Shown here: in pieces, positions 1-6,983 of the stretch | How the letters are laid out: every line of letters begins with the position of its first letter | How positions within the stretch are numbered: the first letter of the stretch is position 1 | The notes under the pieces: model-generated | Database searches by the model: none | Told to the model about the DNA's origin: nothing | The model's input: only the letters and a program-made list of their open reading frames with translations | Translations under genes and position numbers: made by a program | Source: an uncultured Pseudomonadota bacterium | GTDB taxonomy: Bacteria > Myxococcota_A > UBA796 > SXON01 | Assembly: GCA_903844155.1 (NCBI GenBank) | Contig: CAIMSU010000009.1 | Coordinates: 1 to 64,000 of the forward strand | Direction: 5' to 3' | Length of the DNA: 64,000 nt

Positions 1-361
1 CGGCGTCGGTGAGCATGTGCCCATTTCACGCGACCGGGCGAGACAGTTGTCAGACGTCTGTCAGGCGGACGTCAGACGATTGTCAAGGTTTGTGGCTTAG
101 AAAAAACTCAGCGATGGCGTGAGACCTCAGAAATGGGGGCTTGGGTTGTCGAGGTTGACCTCGGCGTCGAGCTGGACCGCGCCGCAGTGGCAGCTGAGAT
201 GGTGCATGGATGGCTCCGGGGAGCCCATTACCACGGCGACGACGGTGCCCCATTCGGGGTGGATGGGCGCGCGCCGGCCGACTTCGAGGACCCTCAGCGT
301 TCAACCGCGTTGAGTCGCGCGCCGTCCGGCCAGCACGCTGCTGCGAACGCCGGAGATGGCG
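1..361. other. Left-edge region with short repeats; no intact gene
   Basis: No intact gene is seen. Positions 47-85 hold clustered short repeats: GTCAGACG at 49-56 and 71-78, TTGTCA at 47-52 and 80-85, and a CAGACGTCTG palindrome at 51-60. They could be an operator for a gene to the left of the window. A small coding remnant on the minus strand (127-207) is listed separately. Positions 360-405, which include the 3' end of the next gene, are unusually AT-rich for this DNA. Confidence 0.5.
127..207 (-). pseudogene. N-terminal remnant of a GFA/CENP-V-like zinc protein
   Basis: A 26-codon minus-strand frame starts MHHL and contains SCHCGAVQLDAEVNLDNP, then stops. The C-x-C-G-A-V start followed by an acidic strand is typical of the first zinc site of the GFA (glutathione-dependent formaldehyde-activating / CENP-V) family. 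Intact members are well over 100 residues and carry further cysteines, none of which follow here in any frame. It is best read as a truncated relic, though so short a match could be chance. Confidence 0.35.
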
Positions 362-1018
362 TTACTGATAAAAATAGGTATATCCTAAATAGTTTCTGAA
401 CAGCACGTTTCGGGAGGATCCCCGCGCGTATTCGTATCCGCCGTAGTTGGAGGCAAACACCTGCCAGCCCTCGCTGCCCGGGTACGTCGAGTAGTACATC
501 ATCTCCGTGATGGTGTAGCCCCCGTAACCGCCGTACCCCACGTCATAACTTTGATAGAACTGCTTGAATCCCCAGGCCGACGTAAGCCCGTCGGAGCCAG
601 TCACGGCGAGCGGATCCGGGGACAGACCCGCGCAGCCGGAACCGGTGCTCTTGGCTGCGGAGGCGACGAAGGTGAACGTCCACTGGCAGCGGGCGCACGT
701 TGGTGCGGCCGTTCCAGCGTCCTGCCACTGCACGACCGTGTCGCAAACCGCGTTCATCTGCGCGTCCGTGACCTCGTAGTCCAGGCTCCCGGCAGCAAAG
801 GAGCCATCGGAATTGGTGGTCACCTCTCCCAGGTAGAACCCCTTCCCCGGCTCTGGAACCGCTTGGGCCCCGCCCGTGTCGGTTGCCGAGTCGCCGGCCG
901 AGTGCGCGCCCCCCTGCTCGCACGACGTTGATCGGCAGGGCTGCGGCCCGCATGCGGCGAAACCGAACGTCACAAGCACGGCGAGGGCGGTCAGGCTGGG
1001 GCGACGAGGATGGTGCAT
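362..1018 (-). CDS. Putative lipoprotein, Tyr/Gly-rich C-terminus
   Basis: 218 aa with a lipoprotein signal peptide: basic start MHHPRRP, hydrophobic core, lipobox ending at Cys23. A linker rich in Asp/Thr/Gly follows, then a domain with paired cysteines (CxxC in APTCARCQW) and a striking Tyr/Gly-rich tail (YGGYGGY). The upstream reading frame stays open far beyond the start, but the signal peptide places the true start at 1018. The last codons are AT-rich, unlike the rest of the gene. The family is not recognised; probably an envelope protein. Divergent from the gene at 1181. Confidence 0.7.
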   Translation of the reverse strand: MHHPRRPSLTALAVLVTFGFAACGPQPCRSTSCEQGGAHSAGDSATDTGGAQAVPEPGKGFYLGEVTTNSDGSFAAGSLDYEVTDAQMNAVCDTVVQWQDAGTAAPTCARCQWTFTFVASAAKSTGSGCAGLSPDPLAVTGSDGLTSAWGFKQFYQSYDVGYGGYGGYTITEMMYYSTYPGSEGWQVFASNYGGYEYARGSSRNVLFRNYLGYTYFYQ

Positions 1019-1180
1019 GACCGCTCCGAATGGCCCGGGTAACGCAAGCGTCGAGCCACCCCAGAGTGGCCGAAAGCCCTGGTTCGAAGGGTGGCGGCCG
1101 GGCCTCGGGCATGCCCCCGACACGCGCGCCCCCAAGACCCCCGCCCTTGCTGTATGATCCAGCCCCGCCGGAGTCCGATC

Positions 1181-2359
1181 ATGGGCCTGACCCAGTCCCG
1201 CCAGAGCCAGTCCCCCGCCCCTCCGACGTTCGCGGCCGAGACGATGACCGCGCCGGCGGCCACGACGTCCGGGGCAGGCCCTGCGCCGTCGTCTTCGCGG
1301 ACGCTGCGGCTGGGGAGCGAGGGCGCGGATGTGCAGGCGCTGCAAGGCTTTTTGGGCATTGACGTGAGCGGGAGCTTTGACGCGGCGACGGAGTCGGCGG
1401 TCAAGAACTTCCAGCGCACGCGGGGGCTGGATGCGGACGGGGTTGTCGGTCGCGACACCTTCGCCCGACTGAACCAGGCAGCGCCGAAGGCACCCGCGGC
1501 TTCGGCAACAGCGTCGCCGGCACCCGCCTCGGCTCCAACTCCCGCACCCGGCGCAGGTCCGGCCGCTGCCGTGGCGACGCCGTCGACGGTCAAGGCTACG
1601 CCCACCGGCGATCTGAAATCTCCCTGGCACGACGACGCGAAATTCGTCCCGGCGTACCCGGCAACAGCGGCGTCCGAGTCCGAGGACCAGCGCAAGAAGT
1701 CCGACCCCTACGCGGTCGGCGCGATCACGCACCCGTCGAAAAAGCAGGATCGCGGCGGGAAGACTTACGGCACCTACCAGTTTGAGAGCTACGTGTACAA
1801 CGATGGCTCCAAGCTCTCGAAAAAGGCGGTCAAGGGGTCCACGCTCATGGCGTTCGTGAACGACCCCCAGAACCCCTACGGCGCCGATCTGAAGGCGGCT
1901 ATCGAGAAAGACGGGGTTGCAAGCGCAACGTTCGACGAGGCGTGGACGAAGCTCACCGCCGACCACAACAAGGACTTTGGCAATGCGCAAGAGGCGTTCC
2001 TGCTGCGCAACACCGCGACCGCCGTCGCCGCGTTCATGGATTCGGCCGCCATCAAGGGCGATGCCCGGAAGGACGCCCGGCTGATCGATCTGGTGATCGG
2101 CACGATCAACCAGTACGGCGACTCGCTCGGGCCAGGCATCGCGGCGGCCTGTGCGGCGGCGCAGGCGAAGGCCGGACGGGACTTCAACGCGACCGAGGCG
2201 GCGCGCGCGATCCAGGACTTCAAGGGCCAGAACGTGAAGTCCAACTTCAAGAGCTCGCCGCGCGCCTGGGACGGCATCACCAACCGCATCGACCGGGAGC
2301 GGATCATGTTCGACACGCCGCCCCCGGGCCGGGTCGATCCGAGCTCGGCCGAGGCGTAG
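1181..2359 (+). CDS. Peptidoglycan-binding protein with lysozyme-like C-terminal domain
   Basis: 392 aa. Residues about 43-100 form a PG_binding_1 domain (LRLGSEGADVQALQGFLG ... VKNFQRTRGLDADGVVG). A Pro/Ala linker (about 105-145) leads to a domain containing GGKTYGTYQFES and a long helical C-terminus ending near IDRERIMFD. The GxxYGxYQ motif resembles the catalytic-type domain fused to some phage and VgrG-related proteins thought to act on cell walls; that assignment is inference. The start at 1181 is chosen because GGAG lies 7 nt upstream; ATG 1154 is in frame but has no such site. No signal peptide is evident, so export would need another route. Confidence 0.75.
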   Translation: MGLTQSRQSQSPAPPTFAAETMTAPAATTSGAGPAPSSSRTLRLGSEGADVQALQGFLGIDVSGSFDAATESAVKNFQRTRGLDADGVVGRDTFARLNQAAPKAPAASATASPAPASAPTPAPGAGPAAAVATPSTVKATPTGDLKSPWHDDAKFVPAYPATAASESEDQRKKSDPYAVGAITHPSKKQDRGGKTYGTYQFESYVYNDGSKLSKKAVKGSTLMAFVNDPQNPYGADLKAAIEKDGVASATFDEAWTKLTADHNKDFGNAQEAFLLRNTATAVAAFMDSAAIKGDARKDARLIDLVIGTINQYGDSLGPGIAAACAAAQAKAGRDFNATEAARAIQDFKGQNVKSNFKSSPRAWDGITNRIDRERIMFDTPPPGRVDPSSAEA

Positions 2360-2401
2360 CCGGCGCTCGCGCGCAACCCCGGAAAGGGGTAGAGAAACCC
2401 G

Positions 2402-2773
2402 ATGAACATCCTGTTGTGGGTCCTCCAGGTGCTCGCCGCAGTCCTATTCGGAGCGTCCGGCGTCATGAAGGTGTTCATGTTCGACAAGGTGAGCGGGGAC
2501 GTTCCGTCGTTCGGCGCGCTGCCGAAGCGGGCGTGGATGGCGCTTGGCATCATCGAGCTGGTCTGCACGTTTGGGCTGATCATTCCGGGCGCGTTGCACT
2601 GGCAGGCGGGGCTCACGGGCGTGGCGGCGGCGGTGCTCGCGGGCGAGAGCGTCGTGTTCGTCTGGGTACACGTCAAGTACACGGAGATCCCGCCCATTGT
2701 CTTCAGCGCGGGGCTGGGCCTCGTGATGGCGTTCGTAGCGTACGGGCGGATGGTGTTGCTGCCGCTGTCCTGA
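2402..2773 (+). CDS. DoxX-like small membrane protein
   Basis: 123 aa, almost wholly hydrophobic, with four predicted membrane segments and the DoxX_2-type opening (LLWVLQVLAAVLFGASGVMKV) and middle (MALGIIELVCTFGLIIPG). Length and pattern fit the DoxX/DoxD-like family, whose members sit in the inner membrane, some linked to redox or thiosulfate chemistry. The role here is unknown. Purine-rich sequence just upstream (GGAAAGGGGTAGAG) can serve as ribosome binding site. The stop codon is followed immediately by the first copy of a 96-bp repeat. Confidence 0.8.
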   Translation: MNILLWVLQVLAAVLFGASGVMKVFMFDKVSGDVPSFGALPKRAWMALGIIELVCTFGLIIPGALHWQAGLTGVAAAVLAGESVVFVWVHVKYTEIPPIVFSAGLGLVMAFVAYGRMVLLPLS

Positions 2774-2869
2774 CAGCGCGCGGGGGCTGGTCGTCTCGCG
2801 AGCGGCGTCGGGGTAAAGCGGCGTTCCACATGGGTTCTGGATCGGCGCCGGGCTGAGCGAGCCGCCCAA
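2774..2869. repeat. 96-bp direct repeat, copy 1
   Basis: Begins one base after the DoxX stop codon. It matches 5737-5832 over 96 bases with five substitutions (about 95% identical) and no gaps. It contains a CTCGCGAG palindrome and GGCGCC. The minus strand of both copies is open in the same frame, but no start, codon signal or known protein supports a gene. Confidence 0.9.
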
Positions 2870-3000
2870 CGGGTCGACGCAGCCGGCAAGCCGCCTCAAT
2901 CCGCCGACAACGTGCCCGGAACACGGACGAGTTGCTGGTGCGGTGAGGGGCGCGCGCCTTGGGGGACAAAACTGGCCTCGCAAGGCCTGGGTCCGCGTGA

Positions 3001-3165
3001 TCAGAGCGGCGCGGGGAAGTCGACGGTGGGCGGGTCGTGCGGAATGCCGACGTCGACCTTCGCCTTGTCCGCCACGCCGCTCAGCTTGCAGATGTCGGCG
3101 TCCTTCACCTTGGCGGCGGACTCTTTGAGCGTCCAGACGACGAAGTGTCGCTGGTTCTGGATCCA
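3001..3165 (-). pseudogene. C-terminal fragment of an unknown protein
   Basis: A minus-strand frame of about 54 codons ends at 3001 (last residues VDFPAPL). It has near-perfect GC third positions and plausible protein sequence (NQRHFVVWTLKESAAKVKD; CKLSGVADKAKVDVGIP). No credible start or ribosome site precedes it, and the reading becomes non-protein-like beyond 3170, where the promoter of the next gene should lie. It is probably the surviving 3' end of a broken gene; the family is unknown. Confidence 0.4.
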
Positions 3166-3216
3166 CGCGCCAGCACTGGCCCCCCGGCATCGTCCGCGGG
3201 GTGGTATTCTTCCGCC

Positions 3217-4449
3217 ATGCTCCTTGCCCTCCTCGGCTGCAGCCCGGACCCGGTCTCGCAGGTCGTTCGTTCGCGGGAGCCCAACGTGGACATTTCCCCT
3301 GTCGACCACGAGCCCGTGACCGCGGACTGGACGGTCGATTGCGACGGTTCGGCTGACTTTTCCACGATCTCCGAGGCGATCGCCGCCGCGTCCAGCGAGC
3401 AGACGATCGACGTCCACCCCTGCACGTACGCCGAGAACATCGACTTTGGCGGCAAGTCGCTCGCGATTCGGGCGACCGGAGACGCGACGGACACGATGAT
3501 CGCGGCCAGGAGCGGCTCGGTGGTGACCGCGGTCTCGGGCGAGGGGGAGGGAACGTCGCTGACGGGGTTCACGCTCACGGGCGGGACGGCGGACACCGGG
3601 TCGGCGGTGTACATGAACTTCACCGCGTTGCGGCTGGAAGATGACGTGATCACCGGCGACCGGGGGTCGGAGCTCGTGTACGCAGCTTCGGCGGACCTGG
3701 AGCTGGAGAATGTGACCTTCCTGGCGAACAGCTTCGGGCGGGGGGTGCTGGTGTACCTGGACCGCGGCGGCCTGACCGTGGACCATTCCTCCTTGTACTG
3801 CGAGAACGGGGGCTACGGCGTCTACGCCGGGCACGGGGCGGTGTACGTCGACAATTCGAACTTCGTCTGCGTGGGCGCGTACGCCAGCTACTGGAACCAC
3901 ACCGTTGGACGCCTGAAGCGCACCCTCATCGAGGGGACGGTGGTGGTCGAGTCGGAGACGGATCACCCGGACGACGCCCTCACGCTCGAGAACAGCGTGA
4001 TCAGCGGCGCGCTCTCGGCGAACTACGGCAGCCTGATCGTGACGAACAGCATCGTCGACGGGCCGGTGTCGATGACGAACACGGACACCAGCTCCCGCGT
4101 GGAAGGCTCGGTGTTCACCGGGTACAGTTGCGCGCTCACCAGCACCCCGCTCACGGTCGATGACACGGCCGACACTGCACCCGGCGTTCCGGTCGCCCCA
4201 TTCACGGTGCGCAACAACATCTTCTGGGGTGTGTCGTCCAACTGTAGCGGCGACGAGTATGTCGGCACCGCTGGCAACCTCTCCGCGGACCCGCTGTTCG
4301 TCGACTGGTCGCGGTACGACTGGCACCTCACCGCCGGCAGCCCCGCGATCGACGCCGGCCCGAGCGACACGGGCTACGCGGACGTGGACGGTAGCCCCAA
4401 CGACATCGGCGTCTACGGCGGCCACGGCAGCCTGGACGGTGGCTGGTGA
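3217..4449 (+). CDS. Right-handed beta-helix lipoprotein (first of a tandem pair)
   Basis: 410 aa. It starts with a very short lipoprotein signal (MLLALLGC, Cys8). The body opens with VDCDGSADFSTISEAIAAAS and continues with repeating short strands rich in Thr, Val, Gly and Asn (LTGFTLTGGTADTGSAVYM and similar), the pattern of pectin-lyase-like parallel beta-helices of the right_handed_beta_helix (PF13229) type. It ends with DWHLTAGSPAIDAGPSDTGY ... DIGVYGGHG, a common finish for such surface proteins. Ligand unknown. Its stop overlaps the GTG start of the next gene (GTGA at 4446-4449), a paralog, so the two are probably translationally coupled. Confidence 0.75.
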   Translation: MLLALLGCSPDPVSQVVRSREPNVDISPVDHEPVTADWTVDCDGSADFSTISEAIAAASSEQTIDVHPCTYAENIDFGGKSLAIRATGDATDTMIAARSGSVVTAVSGEGEGTSLTGFTLTGGTADTGSAVYMNFTALRLEDDVITGDRGSELVYAASADLELENVTFLANSFGRGVLVYLDRGGLTVDHSSLYCENGGYGVYAGHGAVYVDNSNFVCVGAYASYWNHTVGRLKRTLIEGTVVVESETDHPDDALTLENSVISGALSANYGSLIVTNSIVDGPVSMTNTDTSSRVEGSVFTGYSCALTSTPLTVDDTADTAPGVPVAPFTVRNNIFWGVSSNCSGDEYVGTAGNLSADPLFVDWSRYDWHLTAGSPAIDAGPSDTGYADVDGSPNDIGVYGGHGSLDGGW

Positions 4450-5732
4450 ACCGGTTCGCGCTCGGGCTCCTCGCGTGCGCGGCCGCATGCAAGGCACCAA
4501 AAAACGCGTCGGACACCAGCACGCGGCCGGCGCACGACAGCCCGGACAGCGGCATCACGGCGCAGGACTCGGCGCTGCCGAGCGACTCGGGCGTCGACTC
4601 TGGCGACACTGGCGACAGCCCGCCCGTGTTCGTTCCCGACATCTCCGTCGATTGCACTGGGGCTGCCGATTATACGGCGATCCAGGCCGCGATCGATGCG
4701 GCGGTGAGCGGCGACGTGATTGGCGTGGCGCCGTGTGTGTACCACGAGCGGCTCGATTACCTTGGCAAGTCGCTGGAGATCTACGGGACCGACGGATCGG
4801 CGACGACGATCGTCGACGCGGACCTGCTGGGCCCGGTGCTGAGCGTCGTGTCGGGGGAGAGCGACGGCACGAGCTTGTCCGGGTTCACCCTGCAGGATGG
4901 CGTGAGTGCCGACGCTGGCGCGGGCATCACCGTCATCGAGAGCGAGCTTGGGCTCAACGATGTGGTGCTCACCGGATCGGGTGAAAGCTACGCGATCATC
5001 GATGCTGAGACGGGGTTCCTCGACCTGACCGACGTGACCATCGTGGACAACACGATCGCGGCCGGCGGGTCGGCGATCCGCTCCTCGTCCGGGAGTCTGA
5101 CCGCGCGCCGGCTGATCGCGGATTGCGGGGGTGGAAGCTACGCGCTCTACGAGCACAACGCGACCCTCATCGACGAGAGCGTGCTGACCTGCTCGGGAGG
5201 CTACGGCTTTTACAGTCATCACGGCGAGCTGAACGTGCTGCGCTCTACGCTGACCGGCGGAATCGCGGCGTTGTACAGTGAGGATGAGCAGGACAACCCC
5301 AGCGAGCAGACGCTCATCACCAACAGTGCGCTCGGCGGGGGCCTGGTTGGCGTGGATGCGCGGTACGTGCACGTGGAGCTGCGGAACGACGTGCTGTGGG
5401 GGACAGACGCCGCGTTCTCGTACCTGGCCATCGACACCGCGTCGAGTGTGAGCGACACGGCGCTCCTGGACGCCGCCTGCGGGATCTCCGGGGACTCCGG
5501 CACGCTCTCCATCACGTGGAGCGCGTTTTTCGGCAACGCGGCGGACACGTGCGGCGCGTACGCGACACCCACCGTCACCACGGATCCGAGGTTTACCAGC
5601 TTTCCAGACGACCTGACGCTCCAGTCGGGCAGCCCCTGGATCAACGCGGGTGACCCCTCCGCCGCAGCCGATGACGGCGACGGCACACGCGACGACATCG
5701 GGCGCTGGGGCGGGCCGTTCGCGAGCTTGTGA
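4446..5732 (+). CDS. Right-handed beta-helix lipoprotein (second of a tandem pair)
   Basis: 428 aa with a lipoprotein signal MNRFALGLLACAAAC (Cys15) and an Asp/Ser/Thr-rich linker. The body matches its upstream neighbour in order and motif: VDCTGAADYTAIQAAIDAA, LDYLGKSLEIYGTDGSATT, SGESDGTSLSGFTLQDG, and the ending GSPWINAGDPS ... DIGRWGG. The pair arose by tandem duplication. The GTG start is supported by the 4-nt overlap with the previous stop. Likely anchored in the envelope by its lipid, with the beta-helix exposed; substrate unknown. Confidence 0.75.
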   Translation: MNRFALGLLACAAACKAPKNASDTSTRPAHDSPDSGITAQDSALPSDSGVDSGDTGDSPPVFVPDISVDCTGAADYTAIQAAIDAAVSGDVIGVAPCVYHERLDYLGKSLEIYGTDGSATTIVDADLLGPVLSVVSGESDGTSLSGFTLQDGVSADAGAGITVIESELGLNDVVLTGSGESYAIIDAETGFLDLTDVTIVDNTIAAGGSAIRSSSGSLTARRLIADCGGGSYALYEHNATLIDESVLTCSGGYGFYSHHGELNVLRSTLTGGIAALYSEDEQDNPSEQTLITNSALGGGLVGVDARYVHVELRNDVLWGTDAAFSYLAIDTASSVSDTALLDAACGISGDSGTLSITWSAFFGNAADTCGAYATPTVTTDPRFTSFPDDLTLQSGSPWINAGDPSAAADDGDGTRDDIGRWGGPFASL

Positions 5733-5736
5733 GGCT

Positions 5737-5832
5737 CAGCGCGCGGGGGCTGTCAGTCTCGCGAGCGGCGTCGGGGTAAAGCGGCGTTCCGCATGGGTTT
5801 TGGATCGGCGCCGGGCTGAGCGAGCCGCCCAA
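5737..5832. repeat. 96-bp direct repeat, copy 2
   Basis: Second copy of the repeat at 2774-2869, same orientation, five substitutions. It begins four bases after the stop codon of the second beta-helix gene, just as copy 1 begins directly after the DoxX stop. The two copies therefore bound a segment of about 2.9 kb that holds a gene fragment and the two paralogous lipoproteins. Confidence 0.9.
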
Positions 5833-5901
5833 AGGAGCCCTGGACGCCACCCCCCGACCGACTCCGGCAATCCTCGATAGAGCGGCGAACCTGGAGCTCC
5901 C

Positions 5902-6243
5902 ATGGACAAGAACATGACGACGACCTGCTACCACCTCGACGGCTACCGGGTGGTGCGCAACCTCGGCATCGTGCGCGGCATCATCGTTCGCTCGCGGTCG
6001 GTGTTTGGGAGCATCGGGGCGGCGTTCCAGACGATCGTGGGGGGCGACATCACCATCCTCATGGAGCTGTGCGAGCAGACACGCCAGGGGGCGTTCGACA
6101 TGATGGTCGACCACGCCGCTGAGCGAGGCGCCAACGCGGTGATCGGCATCTCGTACGACGCGACGGAGGTCATGCAGGGGGTGACGGAGGTGCTCTGCTA
6201 CGGGACGGCGGTGGAGGTCGAGGCGCTCCCGCGGGGTCAGTGA
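5902..6243 (+). CDS. YbjQ/UPF0145 family protein
   Basis: 113 aa, the usual length for the YbjQ (PF01906) family. It has the family's signature elements: a start on an opening strand (YRVVRNLGIVRGIIVRSRS), a central GGDITILMELCEQTRQGAFDMM helix, the conserved ERGANAVIGISYD stretch and a C-terminal strand EVLCYGTAVEVE. Members form pentameric rings and are loosely called heavy-metal-binding; the cellular role is not established. Cytoplasmic. Its 3' end overlaps the convergent gene at 6237 by 7 nt. Confidence 0.85.
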   Translation: MDKNMTTTCYHLDGYRVVRNLGIVRGIIVRSRSVFGSIGAAFQTIVGGDITILMELCEQTRQGAFDMMVDHAAERGANAVIGISYDATEVMQGVTEVLCYGTAVEVEALPRGQ

Positions 6244-6983
6244 CGCTCGGGGAGGGTCGGGCGGGGACGCGGCCGGTCCAGCTCGGCGTCGGCGGACACG
6301 CGGGCGAGGAGCTCGTCGAGGCGGTCGGTCGCCTGCGAGGCGTCCTGGGCGGCGGCGAGGACGTGGAATTCGCGGAGGGTGTCGAGGAGGGCGGTGGCCT
6401 GGGCCTCGAGGGTGGCGCGGGCGCTGTCGAGGGCGAGCGCGTCGCCACCGAGCGTCTGGTGGGCGCGGGCGGATGCGGCGAGGGCGTCGAGCTTGCCGAG
6501 GATAGCGCGCAGGCCGGCGTCGATGCGCTGGGCGGCTTCGCGATGGCGGCCGTCGGGTGACGTGCCCAGTCCGTCAAGGAGCACGCGGGCGGCGAGCCAG
6601 CGGGCGTCGGTCGGCTGAGGGGCGGTCGACGGCGACGCGGTCGGCGTGACATCCCCAGCCGTCCCGCCGATCCACGCGCCGTCGACGAGCACGCGGGCGA
6701 CGGGGTGGTCCCCCTCGTAGGCCACGCTGGCGTTGATCAGCGCGTCGCGTCCCTCCGCCTCCGTCTTCCACACGAGCGTGACGCCCGAACCGGCGAGCGT
6801 GGTCTTTCGGGCCACCTCCCGGCCGTCGACGTAGAGCTGGTGGGAATTCTGGCGGGCGACGAGGCGGATCGTGCGGCCCCGCCACGTGCACGTCCACTCG
6901 GCGCGCACGCGGTCGGTCAGCGCCCAGGCGCCCGTGCCGGCGAGGGCGGCGACCGTGGCGATGGCGATGAGAGCTGCGATCAT
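6237..6983 (-). CDS. Hypothetical single-pass membrane protein
   Basis: 248 aa. One N-terminal membrane segment (residues about 2-23, MIAALIAIATVAALAGTGAW), then a beta-rich region with Trp and charged residues (EWTCTWRGRTIRLVARQNSH ... LYVDGREVARK), a Pro/Thr linker near 115-125, and an Ala/Leu/Arg-rich helical C-terminus that may be coiled coil. No family recognised. Its ATG overlaps the stop of the upstream GT-C gene by 4 nt (ATGA), so it is coupled to that gene and may work with it in the envelope. Confidence 0.65.
   Translation of the reverse strand: MIAALIAIATVAALAGTGAWALTDRVRAEWTCTWRGRTIRLVARQNSHQLYVDGREVARKTTLAGSGVTLVWKTEAEGRDALINASVAYEGDHPVARVLVDGAWIGGTAGDVTPTASPSTAPQPTDARWLAARVLLDGLGTSPDGRHREAAQRIDAGLRAILGKLDALAASARAHQTLGGDALALDSARATLEAQATALLDTLREFHVLAAAQDASQATDRLDELLARVSADAELDRPRPRPTLPERH

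Noticed and set aside
1055-1095. tRNA-like element with a GGTTCGAA loop
   Set aside because: A 7-bp stem (GCCACCC/GGGTGGC) and TTCGAA are present, but there is no anticodon arm, acceptor stem or CCA; at most a long-loop hairpin between divergent genes.
2774-2869. Integron attC site
   Set aside because: Position after gene stops and size fit, and copy 1 ends GCCCAAC, matching RYYYAAC. But copy 2 ends GCCCAAA, no GTTRRRY partner is visible and the repeat is not an imperfect inverted repeat throughout. No integrase gene is in the window.
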